In this document: positions 26,661 through 34,541 of the stretch, in pieces
Layout: each line of letters opens with the position of its first letter
Numbering within the stretch: position 1 is the stretch's first letter
Assembly (NCBI RefSeq): GCF_000311825.1
Contig: NZ_HE978567.1
Coordinates: 415,826 to 479,825, forward strand
DNA from: Peptoniphilus grossensis ph5
GTDB lineage: Bacteria; Bacillota; Clostridia; Tissierellales; Peptoniphilaceae
Direction: 5' to 3'
DNA: 64,000 nucleotides
Position numbers and translations under genes: made by a program
The notes under the pieces: model-generated
The model's database searches: none
The model's input: only the letters and a program-made list of their open reading frames with translations
What the model was told of the DNA's origin: nothing

Positions 26661-27413
26661 TCACTCAACTGAATTTTTATCTCTCATAACTGCTAACAAA
26701 AACTTTGGCAAATCAATTTGCCTCTTTATCCTAGATGGATTTTTTATAAGCCTGTAGAGCCATTCCAGCCCAAGCTTAATAAAAATCTCTGGCGCCCTAT
26801 TTGCCCTGCCAGATAAAATATCAAGGACGCCACCATTTCCAATAATAACTTTTGCCTTTAAATCATCTTTAAATTCGTCAATCCACTTTTCCTGACGGGG
26901 AAAACCAAAACCCACGAAGATGATGTCAATATCCTTTGAATTTATCTCTTCAATTATCTTTTTTTCTTCCGGCGAAGTTTCGCCATCTATCCTAGAGTTA
27001 AAATAACCATTGTGATAACCTGCCACATGAAGATTTTTATACTTTTCATTGACGGACTTTGCAGCATCCTCTGCTACGCCTTCCTTGCCACCTAAAAAAT
27101 ATAAATTAAGTCCCATCTCATCTGCCAGCTCAAGAAGTTTAATAGAAGTATCAAAACCTGTGACCCTTTCCTTTAAAGGCTTCTTTCTCATTCTCGATGC
27201 GTGGATGAGACCAATGCCATCAGCCAAAATTAAATCGCCAGAATTAATTAAATGCCTAAGCTCTTCGTCTCTCTTGGCTGCCATGACAATCTCAGTGTTT
27301 GGCGTGTAAATTTTTTTAAGACCCTCTGTCTTTAAGAAGTCCCTTAAAATATTTTCACACTCTTTATTATCAATATTAAAAATTTCAACTCCAAAAATTT
27401 TTACTTTTTCCAT
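26661..27413 (-). CDS. WecG/TagA-family glycosyltransferase
   Basis: This 250-residue membrane-associated enzyme transfers N-acetylmannosamine or a related sugar to a lipid-linked precursor of wall polymers. The TagA catalytic residues fall at their canonical positions: Thr37 in YTPNTE and Asp65 in LILADGIGL. FVGFGFPRQEKWIDE and GNGGVLDILSGRANRAPE complete the signature. The C-terminal appendage (EWLYRLIKNPSRIKRQ) is the expected membrane contact. ATG at 27413 has GGAGAG upstream, so the longer frame is not used. It precedes tkt in the same direction, an unusual pairing. Confidence 0.92.
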   Translation of the reverse strand: MEKVKIFGVEIFNIDNKECENILRDFLKTEGLKKIYTPNTEIVMAAKRDEELRHLINSGDLILADGIGLIHASRMRKKPLKERVTGFDTSIKLLELADEMGLNLYFLGGKEGVAEDAAKSVNEKYKNLHVAGYHNGYFNSRIDGETSPEEKKIIEEINSKDIDIIFVGFGFPRQEKWIDEFKDDLKAKVIIGNGGVLDILSGRANRAPEIFIKLGLEWLYRLIKNPSRIKRQIDLPKFLLAVMRDKNSVE

Positions 27414-27510
27414 ATATCTCTCCGCTAATAAGTTTATCACATAGGTAGCTCTATTTCTATAAATAAATAATTTTACAAGGATTATAAATTTTAAAGATTT
27501 TCTGTAAAAG

Positions 27511-27544
27511 AAAAAGGCTAGATCAAATGAGACCTAGTCTTTTA
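27511..27544 (-). terminator. Terminator of mazF
   Basis: AAAGACTAGGTC pairs with GATCTAGCCTTT (one mismatch, one G-U pair) on the minus strand, followed by TTCTTTT. Confidence 0.75.
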
Positions 27545-27558
27545 AATATGTATGCTGT

Positions 27559-27906
27559 TCAATATTTCATCGCTAAACTTACTTTTACTGCAGCGTCAAC
27601 CTCATCCATAACGTCTTTGCCGAATTTACCGATTTTCTCTCTCAACCTCTTTTTATCGATTGTCCTCAACTGCTCCAAAAGAATTACAGAATTCTTTGGA
27701 AGCGGAACATCTTTAGCTCTCACATTAACATGGGTTGGTAACTTCGCCTTGTTAAGTTGAGATGTAATTGCCGCAACAATTGTAGTAGGCGAGTATTTAT
27801 TACCAATGTCATTTTGAACAACAACTACGGGCCTTACTCCTCCCTGTTCAGAACCAATAACTGGCGACAGGTCGGCATAGAATATATCCCCTCTTTTTAT
27901 CATCAT
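27559..27906 (-). CDS. mazF: MazF/PemK-type endoribonuclease toxin
   Basis: This 115-residue protein matches the chromosomal EndoA/MazF mRNA interferases of Firmicutes: [20 protein letters not shown] (about 4-23), RPVVVVQND (about 24-32), [10 protein letters not shown], and [17 protein letters not shown]. The catalytic Arg and Thr positions are present. No MazE-type antitoxin ORF lies in the 130 bases upstream or in either flanking small gene. In many Firmicutes the order is acpS-nnr-alr-mazE-mazF; here acpS-nnrD is nearby but alr and mazE are absent. The antitoxin may be encoded elsewhere. Start follows AAGGTGA. Confidence 0.92.
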   Translation of the reverse strand: MMIKRGDIFYADLSPVIGSEQGGVRPVVVVQNDIGNKYSPTTIVAAITSQLNKAKLPTHVNVRAKDVPLPKNSVILLEQLRTIDKKRLREKIGKFGKDVMDEVDAAVKVSLAMKY

Positions 27907-28039
27907 AATTTTTCACCTTTTAGGCGAGAGAGATTTTAAAGATTGAACTATGAACAACCTTTATATTATTCTAACACAATTTTCGTAAATATATACTAAT
28001 AATAGAAATTAAATTTATTTTTTACAAATATTTAATAAT

Positions 28040-28312
28040 TTATTTCAAATACATTGGCATGACAAAATTTATTGCAATCATAATTAATAAAGGAATGGTA
28101 TATTTCTTTGTTTCCTTTAAATTATATTTTGTTCCTCCTGGTAGGTAATGAACAATTGATGGCGCAAAAACTACTACAAACCAAAGCACTTGTACATAGA
28201 TTGGTCCTCTAAACTGGTGAAAGAATTCTGCCACTCCAGTGATTGCAAGATATGTATAAAAAATATCTAGAGCAAATAAAATTATAAAAAGTATTTTTCT
28301 ATTTTTAAACAT
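28040..28312 (-). CDS. Small membrane protein, unknown
   Basis: This 90-residue protein has three hydrophobic segments (about 7-28, 38-56 and 70-88), with a basic start (MFKNRK). No family is recognised. GGAGTT lies correctly before the ATG. It is 10 bases downstream of another small membrane gene, so the two are probably co-translated. They occupy the place where alr and mazE would be expected between nnrD and mazF. A role as a toxin neutraliser is not supported by anything visible. Confidence 0.65.
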   Translation of the reverse strand: MFKNRKILFIILFALDIFYTYLAITGVAEFFHQFRGPIYVQVLWFVVVFAPSIVHYLPGGTKYNLKETKKYTIPLLIMIAINFVMPMYLK

Positions 28313-28322
28313 AATAACTCCT

Positions 28323-28580
28323 TTACATTGACATCCTAACCATGCTAATTGTAAATAAAATTAAAACTACTACATAAATACCCATGGCTATCTTGTATCC
28401 CTTGCTCCAATTGTCCCTTTCTTTTTTTATCCAAATCAAATTTAAAACAAGAGCCAACAAACCTGGCAAGGCTACAATTATTGGACTTCTATGATTTTTG
28501 ACAGACTCTGACATTGTAATTAGGACAAAAATGTTTAGGATCTGCCAAAAGGCATGGACCTTAAATGGATATGATTTCAT
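28323..28580 (-). CDS. Small membrane protein, unknown
   Basis: This 85-residue protein has hydrophobic segments at about 10-24, 33-51 and 64-82. A charged loop (IKKERDNWSKGY) lies between the last two. No family is recognised. The ribosome site is weak (AGGTAGATGA some distance from the ATG). It pairs with the following 90-residue gene. Similar length, spacing and topology suggest two subunits of one membrane complex or a duplicated gene, though the sequences are not obviously related. Confidence 0.6.
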   Translation of the reverse strand: MKSYPFKVHAFWQILNIFVLITMSESVKNHRSPIIVALPGLLALVLNLIWIKKERDNWSKGYKIAMGIYVVVLILFTISMVRMSM

Positions 28581-28716
28581 AAAATTTCTTCATCTACCTT
28601 CACTTTTATAATAAATTAATTTTCGGCTCTTTTAATATTTACATGTAAACATTTAATCAGAGTTTAGGTTACATTGCTTTACTTTTATTATAAATCTAAA
28701 AAAAGGAAAAACAAAT

Positions 28717-29907
28717 TTATTTTTCTTCAAAATTTTTAAAAACTGTGCTTAGGTTTTCTATTAAGTCCCTTGCCCTTAGGCTGGTCTTGGAATTTTTTCT
28801 TGCGTAGATATCGCCTGCAAGTCCATGAACATAAACTCCAAGCCTTGCCGCGTCAAATAGGTCATAATTTTTCATAAAGGCAGAAATTATTCCCGTCAAG
28901 ACATCGCCTGAGCCTCCACTTGCCATGCCAGAGTTTCCTGTTTTATTTATATAGACTTTTTCTCCATCTGTGACAATAGTCTTGTGCCCCTTTAAAACTA
29001 AAATCAGCTTATATTTTTTTGCGAAGTCTACTGCAAGTCTCTTACGATTATTTTTTATTTCTTCAAGAGATAAACCAGTGAGCCTAGCAAACTCTCCCTC
29101 GTGAGGAGTTAAAATTGTAGTGAAGTCTTTTCTCTCTTCCAAGAGATTTAGGTTTTTCGACAAAATATTTAGTCCGTCGGCATCTATTAAGATATTTTTT
29201 TCTGTCTTTATTATTTTTTCAAAAACACCTTTGGCATATTCGCCAAGACCCATGCCTGGTCCCATGGCTATGGCGTCTATGCCATCTAAAAATTTCTCCA
29301 TTTCATCTAAATCATCAAAAGTCTTTGCTATTGGCTCGATGAATTTTATGGACATGATATCAAAAATTTCTCTGGGCACTATGTTATAGACTAGACCTGC
29401 CCCTGCTTTTAGGGCTGCATTTGATGACAGATAGGATGAACCTGTCATGCCAAGAGAGCCGCCCACTATGGCTATCTTTCCGAAGTCACCCTTGTGAGTG
29501 TCCTCATCTCTATTTTTCCAAAGGGCTTTTATCTCTGCATCTAAAATCATTTTTTCCTCAAAATTTTTTCCTGCAAAATCATCTTCACATAATTTTGCCA
29601 CAGCCACTGCATAATTTTTCTCGTGGCTAATGGATAAATAAAATTTTTTGTCAAAAACTTCAGCATGAGGAAGATTTTTTATGTATTTTATTTTTATATC
29701 ATGAAAGGAAATTTTACCAATGCCCGTTGTCATTGCCTTTGCCACTGCTTCTTTTGCAGCGTACATGCCTGCTATTCTCTCGTAGGGATTTTTTCTCTCT
29801 TCTATTCTCTTTATTTCATCTTCATTAAAAACTTTTGCCAAGAAATTTTCATGGTCAGTCATTATTTTTTTTATTCGATTTACTTCTACTATATCTATGC
29901 CTATCAA
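28717..29907 (-). CDS. Fused holo-ACP synthase and ADP-dependent NAD(P)H-hydrate dehydratase
   Basis: This 396-residue protein combines two normally separate enzymes. Residues 1 to about 112 are AcpS, which puts 4'-phosphopantetheine on acyl carrier protein: GIDIVEVNRI (3-12), then RIAGMYAAKEAVAKAMTTG, and SISHEKNYAVAVA. From about 128 it is NnrD, which repairs hydrated NAD(P)H: THKGDFGKIAIVGGS, AMGPGMG, LTPHEGEFARL and GMASGGSGDVLTGII. The NnrE epimerase domain that usually precedes NnrD is absent. One frame spans the joint. TTG at 29905-29907 follows GGGGTG, so the longer upstream frame is not used. The start is only 13 bases from the divergent tyrS promoter. Confidence 0.92.
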   Translation of the reverse strand: MIGIDIVEVNRIKKIMTDHENFLAKVFNEDEIKRIEERKNPYERIAGMYAAKEAVAKAMTTGIGKISFHDIKIKYIKNLPHAEVFDKKFYLSISHEKNYAVAVAKLCEDDFAGKNFEEKMILDAEIKALWKNRDEDTHKGDFGKIAIVGGSLGMTGSSYLSSNAALKAGAGLVYNIVPREIFDIMSIKFIEPIAKTFDDLDEMEKFLDGIDAIAMGPGMGLGEYAKGVFEKIIKTEKNILIDADGLNILSKNLNLLEERKDFTTILTPHEGEFARLTGLSLEEIKNNRKRLAVDFAKKYKLILVLKGHKTIVTDGEKVYINKTGNSGMASGGSGDVLTGIISAFMKNYDLFDAARLGVYVHGLAGDIYARKNSKTSLRARDLIENLSTVFKNFEEK

Positions 29908-29920
29908 AGTCTCACCCCAT

Positions 29921-29949
29921 TTGACAATTTCTTTATTTTCGATTATTAT
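29921..29949 (+). promoter_or_regulatory. Promoter of the tyrS T-box transcript
   Basis: TTGACA (29921-29926) and TATTAT (29944-29949) are 17 bases apart. Transcription would start near 29956, some 16 bases before the T-box Stem I, which limits how long Stem I can be. Confidence 0.75.
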
Positions 29950-29971
29950 ATCATAAATAGTATGAATATAA

Positions 29972-30106
29972 GACGGTGAAGATATACAGTAAGCGCAAGC
30001 TGAATTACAATATTGGAGTCTAATAAGTTTTGAGGCCTCGGCGAAGAAAGGTGGTACCACGAATGCGTCCTTTCATCCCCTGGTCTCTTTTTATTTTTTT
30101 GGAGGA
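29972..30106 (+). promoter_or_regulatory. Tyrosine T-box riboswitch with a very short Stem I
   Basis: Stem I covers only 29972-30020. GAC pairs with GTC, an internal GGTGAA/GGA region resembles the kink-turn, and GATAT pairs with ATATT. The specifier loop (ACAGTA and GAATTACA) is then closed by AGC/GCT on a GCAA tetraloop. The specifier TAC (30006-30008) is one base after GAA, as in the methionine T-box of this window. The antiterminator pairs GAAAGG with CCTTTC around TGGTACCACG (30046-30074). No strong terminator hairpin follows, though a T-rich tract does. TCCTTT (30068-30073) could pair with the GGAGGA ribosome site (30101-30106), hinting at translational control. Confidence 0.85.
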
Positions 30107-30110
30107 ATTT

Positions 30111-31337
30111 ATGGAAAATGTATATGATATTTTAAGTGAGAGAGGTTACCTAGACCAATGCACTTATGAAGATGAACTTAGAGAAATGCTTGGCAGAGAG
30201 CCTGTAACTTTTTATGTTGGCTTTGATGCAACTGCAGACTCACTTACTCTTGGTCACTTCATTCAAATTAGAGTAATGCAACACATGCAAAGAGCAGGTC
30301 ACATTCCAATAGCTCTACTTGGCGGTGGAACTACAACTATTGGCGACCCATCTGGCAAGAGCGACATGAGAACTCTCATGGACAGAGAAACTATCGACTA
30401 CAATGCCAACAGATTTAAGGAACAAATTTCACAATTTTTAGATTTTTCTGAAGGCAAGGGCTACATCGAAAACAATGCTGACTGGCTTTTAAAGTTAAAT
30501 TTCTTGGAATTTGTTAGAGAAATTGGCGTTCACTTCTCTGTAAATAGGATGCTACAATTTGACTGCTACAAAAACAGAATGGAACAAGGACTTACTTTCT
30601 TTGAATTTTCTTACATGCTTATGCAATCTTATGACTTCTTGTATCTATATAGAAAGCACCACTGTAAGCTAGAAGTTGGCGGCTCAGACCAATGGTCAAA
30701 CATACTTGGCGGCTATGAGCTCGTAAGAAAATTAGAAAATGACAAAGTTTATGCCATGACCTTTAAACTTCTAACTACTGCAGCTGGTATCAAGATGGGC
30801 AAGACTATGGCTGGAGCAATTTGGCTTGATCCAGAAAAGACTACTCCATACGAAATGTTCCAATACCTAAGAAACTGTGACGATCGTGATGTAATTAAAT
30901 TTATGAAGCTTCTAACTATGCTTCCACTTGATAAAATTGCTGAATACGAAAAATTAGAAGGCGCTGAAATAAATAAGGCTAAAGAAGTTTTGGCTTACGA
31001 AGTTGTAAAGGACATTCACGGCGAAGAAGCTGCTAAGGCTGCCCTTGATGCTTCACATTCACTTTTTGGTGGAGAAAAAGATTCTGAAGACATTCCTGCA
31101 ACAGAAATGCCAGCAGAAAAATTTGCTGAACCTGTTGGAATTTTAAATTTAATGACTGAACTTGGTCTCATTAAGACAAATTCTGAAGGCAGAAGACTAA
31201 TTACTCAAGGCGGAGTTTCCCTTGACGATGAAAAAGTAAGCGACCCTAAGCTTGAACTTACTAAGGATGATTTCAAAAATGGAGAAATAATAATTAGAAA
31301 GGGCAAGAAAGTTTACCACAAGGTTATTTTAAAGTGA
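30111..31337 (+). CDS. tyrS: Tyrosyl-tRNA synthetase
   Basis: This 408-residue class I synthetase charges tRNA-Tyr. Seen are GFDATADSLTLGHF, the HIGH-type site (about 34-47), GGGTTTIGDPSGKS, the tyrosine-binding YMLMQSYDFLYL, GGSDQWSN, and the KMSKS-like KMGKTMAG. A C-terminal S4-like RNA-binding domain follows (about 340-408, GRRLITQGGVSLDD). The frame is open upstream, but the ATG at 30111 has GGAGG at ideal spacing and the upstream part is T-box leader. pepD follows 7 bases after its stop. Confidence 0.96.
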   Translation: MENVYDILSERGYLDQCTYEDELREMLGREPVTFYVGFDATADSLTLGHFIQIRVMQHMQRAGHIPIALLGGGTTTIGDPSGKSDMRTLMDRETIDYNANRFKEQISQFLDFSEGKGYIENNADWLLKLNFLEFVREIGVHFSVNRMLQFDCYKNRMEQGLTFFEFSYMLMQSYDFLYLYRKHHCKLEVGGSDQWSNILGGYELVRKLENDKVYAMTFKLLTTAAGIKMGKTMAGAIWLDPEKTTPYEMFQYLRNCDDRDVIKFMKLLTMLPLDKIAEYEKLEGAEINKAKEVLAYEVVKDIHGEEAAKAALDASHSLFGGEKDSEDIPATEMPAEKFAEPVGILNLMTELGLIKTNSEGRRLITQGGVSLDDEKVSDPKLELTKDDFKNGEIIIRKGKKVYHKVILK

Positions 31338-31344
31338 GGTTAAT

Positions 31345-32736
31345 ATGAATTTAGAACCAAAAAAAGTTTTTGATTATTTTGAAAAATTATCACAAATCCC
31401 TAGAGAATCTGGAAATGAAAAAGCTGTCTCTGACTTCCTAAAAAAATTTGGAGAAGATGCTTGCTATGAAGTTTATCAAGACGATTCTTTAAATATAATT
31501 ATGGAAGTGCCTGCTACAAAGGGCATGGAAGATAGAGAAAAGGTGATCTTGCAAGGTCACATGGACATGGTTTGCGAAAAGGGCAAGGACTCAGACCACA
31601 ATTTTTTAACTGATCCAATTGAACTAATAGTTGATGGCGACAAGCTTCATGCCAATGAAACAACACTTGGTGCTGATGACGGCATTGGTGTTGCAATGGC
31701 AATGGCACTTGCAGAAGAAGAACATGGTCCACTAAAAATTATTGTAACTGTGTCCGAAGAAACTGACATGCACGGAGCAAAGGACCTTGAGGCAAAATAT
31801 CTTGAAGGCAAGTATTTAATCAACATCGACTCAGAAGAAGAAGGCATCCTAACAGTTTCATCTGCAGGTGGAAAATTACTTCACTCAAAATTAAAGCTTG
31901 AAAGAGAAGACTACTCAGGCGAAGCTTTTGCACTTAAGCTTCACGGATTTTTGGGCGGCCACTCTGGCATGGAAATTGCCAACAACAAGGGCAACATGAT
32001 AAAAGTCATTGCAGAAATTTTAAATAAGCTTGATGATGCAAAATTAATTTCCCTTGACTGCGGCACAAAGCAAAATGCAATCCCAAGAGAAGGTAAAGTT
32101 TCTCTAGTATGTGACGAAGATAAATTAAAGGATGCCATAGAATTTGTAAAGGATAAGTTTAATGGCGTTGAAGGGGAATTAATTATAGAATGCGAAAAAA
32201 TTTCTCATGAGGGAAAAGTAGTGACAGCAGAATATACTGAAAAGCTTGCAAAATATTTACTTGAACTTCCAACTGGACCTCACACATTTATTGACGAGGC
32301 TAAAAAAGTTCTTGAATCATCATCAAACCTTGCCATAGCAAAACTTCTTGATGACACAGTAGATGTTTTCGTTTCACTAAGATTTGCATCCTCATCACTT
32401 TCTGAAGACTTTGGAAATATTTATATGGATATAGTGAAAAAATTTGGCGCAGAAGCTGAATTTGAAAACCCATATCCTGAATGGGAATACAAAAAAGAAT
32501 CTCACTTTAGAGAAATCGTAAAGGACATTTACAGGGAAATGAAGGGAGAAGAAATGGAAGAAGAGTTCACTCACGGTGGACTTGAATGTGGCGTCTTCTT
32601 CGAAAAGAATAGGGACCTTGACATTATTTCTATTGGACCAGACATTAGGGGAGCTCACTCACAAAAAGAAAATCTTTCAATTTCTTCAACAAAGAGAGTT
32701 TATGACCACCTTGTAAAAGTTTTAAAGGCTCTTTAA
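31345..32736 (+). CDS. pepD: Aminoacyl-histidine dipeptidase (PepD, M20C)
   Basis: This 463-residue zinc dipeptidase cleaves X-His and other dipeptides in the cytoplasm. M20 metal ligands are visible: LQGHMDMVCEK (His and Asp, about 66-76), ETTLGADDGIGVAMAMAL (about 109-126), and the catalytic Glu in VSEETDMHGA (about 134-143). The lid domain and the C-terminal HGGLECGVF and GAHSQKE follow. Length fits PepD. It is co-transcribed with tyrS and ends at a strong terminator. Confidence 0.95.
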   Translation: MNLEPKKVFDYFEKLSQIPRESGNEKAVSDFLKKFGEDACYEVYQDDSLNIIMEVPATKGMEDREKVILQGHMDMVCEKGKDSDHNFLTDPIELIVDGDKLHANETTLGADDGIGVAMAMALAEEEHGPLKIIVTVSEETDMHGAKDLEAKYLEGKYLINIDSEEEGILTVSSAGGKLLHSKLKLEREDYSGEAFALKLHGFLGGHSGMEIANNKGNMIKVIAEILNKLDDAKLISLDCGTKQNAIPREGKVSLVCDEDKLKDAIEFVKDKFNGVEGELIIECEKISHEGKVVTAEYTEKLAKYLLELPTGPHTFIDEAKKVLESSSNLAIAKLLDDTVDVFVSLRFASSSLSEDFGNIYMDIVKKFGAEAEFENPYPEWEYKKESHFREIVKDIYREMKGEEMEEEFTHGGLECGVFFEKNRDLDIISIGPDIRGAHSQKENLSISSTKRVYDHLVKVLKAL

Positions 32737-32744
32737 TAAAAAAA

Positions 32745-32776
32745 ATTATGGCTGTCATGAGGCAGCCATTTTTTAT
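32745..32776 (+). terminator. Terminator of tyrS-pepD
   Basis: ATGGCTG pairs with CAGCCAT around TCATGAGG and is followed by TTTTTT. Confidence 0.9.
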
Positions 32777-32799
32777 TGCCTTAAAATTCATCTAAGGGC

Positions 32800-32826
32800 A
32801 AAAAAAGAAAGCCCTAAGGGCTTCTC
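32800..32826 (-). terminator. Terminator of the anti-sigma-type ATPase gene
   Basis: GAAGCCCT and AGGGCTTTC pair on the minus strand, followed by TTTTTT, 21 bases after the gene's stop. Confidence 0.85.
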
Positions 32827-32846
32827 TGTAGTAAATATGTATTGGT

Positions 32847-33239
32847 TTATAATTTTTTTATTGCTATTACTTCGTTGTCATTTAAAATCAATTGGTCAGT
32901 AAGGGCCTCAACTATTAAAAGTCCCCTGCCATTGCATCTTTTTTGAGTACAGTCATATAGAGCCGTGTCGAAGTCCACGCCCCTGCCCTCGTCCTTTACA
33001 ATTATTTTTAAAGAATCAGAATCTAAAATTAATTTCAAACAGACTTTTTTATCTAGGTCTTCTTTGTTGCCATGCATTGCTCCATTGACAACTAGTTCAT
33101 TTAAAATAACTTTTATATCAAATAATTTTTCTTGGTCTCTTATATAGGGATTTAAATCCTTCATAGCTGAATCCAAAAAATTTTTTATTAAAGATAAATC
33201 GCTATTAACAAATCCTTTAAATTTATATAAAGTATCCAT
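32847..33239 (-). CDS. Anti-sigma-factor-type (RsbW-like) ATP-binding protein
   Basis: This 130-residue protein is a stand-alone GHKL ATPase domain. The N box ILNELVVNGAMHGN (about 44-57), DEGRGVDF (about 86-93) and GRGLLIVEALTDQL (about 104-117) match RsbW/SpoIIAB-type serine kinases, which bind and inactivate sigma factors or phosphorylate anti-anti-sigma proteins. No partner sigma factor or STAS protein is adjacent. ATG at 33239 follows GGAGTGAG. It is transcribed alone, divergently from rubredoxin. Confidence 0.85.
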   Translation of the reverse strand: MDTLYKFKGFVNSDLSLIKNFLDSAMKDLNPYIRDQEKLFDIKVILNELVVNGAMHGNKEDLDKKVCLKLILDSDSLKIIVKDEGRGVDFDTALYDCTQKRCNGRGLLIVEALTDQLILNDNEVIAIKKL

Positions 33240-33405
33240 AGTTCTCACTCCATCTACCTAGAAATTACCCAATACTTCTTCCCTTTAAACTCAAAAGATT
33301 TTGTCTAATTTTATTAATTTTAAAATTTTACTGTATTATATTTATCAATTTGTTATAATTGAATTAGGCTTGAAAGAGCAAGAATTTTATTAGGAGGAAG
33401 ATAGA

Positions 33406-33567
33406 ATGAAAAAATACGAATGCTCACTTTGTGGATATATTTATGATCCAGCAGTAGGCGACGAAGACAATGGAATCAAAGCAGGAACACCTTTTGAAAA
33501 ACTTCCTGAAGATTGGGTATGCCCACTTTGTGGAGCTGAAAAATCTGATTTTGAACCAGCTGAATAA
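33406..33567 (+). CDS. Rubredoxin
   Basis: This 53-residue electron carrier has two CxxCG pairs, CSLCG (Cys6, Cys9) and CPLCG (Cys39, Cys42), which bind one iron. The core YIYDPAVGD and WVCP segments are typical. It probably feeds electrons to oxygen- or peroxide-reducing enzymes in this anaerobe. GGAGGAAG lies before the ATG, and TTGTTATAAT about 55 bases upstream looks like a -10 region. It is transcribed alone. Confidence 0.97.
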   Translation: MKKYECSLCGYIYDPAVGDEDNGIKAGTPFEKLPEDWVCPLCGAEKSDFEPAE

Positions 33568-33574
33568 TAATATT

Positions 33575-33602
33575 AAAGGAGGCTCACGCCTTCTTTTTTT
33601 TG
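33575..33602 (+). terminator. Terminator of rubredoxin
   Basis: AAGGAGGC pairs with GCCTTCTT around TCAC (one G-U pair) and runs into TTTTTTT. Confidence 0.85.
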
Positions 33603-33680
33603 TGTAAGTTTTTACAAATTTATAAAATATTTTAGAGTTTTGCAAAAAAACCTCTTTACAACTAGTAAAGAGGTCCCTTA

Positions 33681-34541
33681 TTAATCTTCTTCTAAAATTT
33701 TTTTCCACTTGTCTAGGCTGTCTAGTTCTTCCTTTGAAAGCACAGGAAACTGTGGATCCATTTCCCTTAGTTTTTCCACAATAACTTCGGACACCAAGTA
33801 CCTTGAGAACCATTTTCTGTCGGCTGGCACAATATACCATGGCGCTCTCTTTGTAGATGTTTTTACAAGCATATCGGCATAGACCTTCATGTAGTCGTCA
33901 AAATATTTTCTCTCTGTTATGTCAGAGGAGGCGAACTTCCAATTTTTTTCTGGCCTATCAATTCTCTCCATTAATCTCTTCTTTTGTTCTTCTTTAGAAA
34001 CATGGAGGAAAAATTTTACAATTGTAGTTCCATTGTTGGAGAGATAGTCTTCAAAATTATTAATCTCTTCAAACCTCTTTTCCCAAATGTCCTTAGTGAC
34101 TAAGTTTTTTGGGAAGGGTTGATCTAGAACTAGGTTGTGAACTCTTGACACAAGGACATCTTCGTAATGACTTCTGTTGAAAATTCCAATTTCGCCACGA
34201 GGAGGAAGTTCCTTGGCAACTCTCCAAAGATAATCGTGGTCTAGTTCGCCGTCACTTGGCTTTTTAAAGGGAACAACCTTGGTGCCCTGTGGATTTACTC
34301 CCGTCATAATATTTTTTATGAGGGAGTCCTTACCTGCAGCGTCCATGGCTTGAAGGACTATGAGTAGAGATTGATTGTTTTCTGCGTAAAGCCTTTCGTG
34401 GTATTCACGCATCTTTGCAATATTTTCTGGAATTAAAACTTCCTTTACCTCTTCCTTTTGTAGTTTTCCATTGTAGGAAGTTGGCACATCGTACAAGTTT
34501 AATTTTTTCTTTTCACTTACTAAATATTTTTCAGTATTCAT
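33681..34541 (-). CDS. ppk2: Polyphosphate kinase 2 family protein
   Basis: This 286-residue cytoplasmic enzyme transfers phosphate between polyphosphate and nucleotides. The Walker A-like loop is QAMDAAGKDS (64-73). The family's lid and acidic region are GIFNRSHYEDVLVSRVH (about 118-134), and the C-terminal pattern is APWYIVPADRKWFSR. PPK2 subclass (ADP, AMP or both as acceptor) cannot be settled by eye, although the single-domain length suits class I or III. It overlaps the end of the preceding hydrolase gene by a few bases. Confidence 0.92.
   Translation of the reverse strand: MNTEKYLVSEKKKLNLYDVPTSYNGKLQKEEVKEVLIPENIAKMREYHERLYAENNQSLLIVLQAMDAAGKDSLIKNIMTGVNPQGTKVVPFKKPSDGELDHDYLWRVAKELPPRGEIGIFNRSHYEDVLVSRVHNLVLDQPFPKNLVTKDIWEKRFEEINNFEDYLSNNGTTIVKFFLHVSKEEQKKRLMERIDRPEKNWKFASSDITERKYFDDYMKVYADMLVKTSTKRAPWYIVPADRKWFSRYLVSEVIVEKLREMDPQFPVLSKEELDSLDKWKKILEED

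Noticed and set aside
29908-30060. Upstream extension of the AcpS-NnrD frame
   Set aside because: It overlaps the opposite-strand tyrS promoter and T-box. TTG at 29907 has a ribosome site and matches the AcpS N-terminus.
30030-30110. Upstream extension of the tyrS frame by 27 codons
   Set aside because: This stretch is the T-box antiterminator and leader. The ATG at 30111 has an ideal GGAGG and family similarity begins there.
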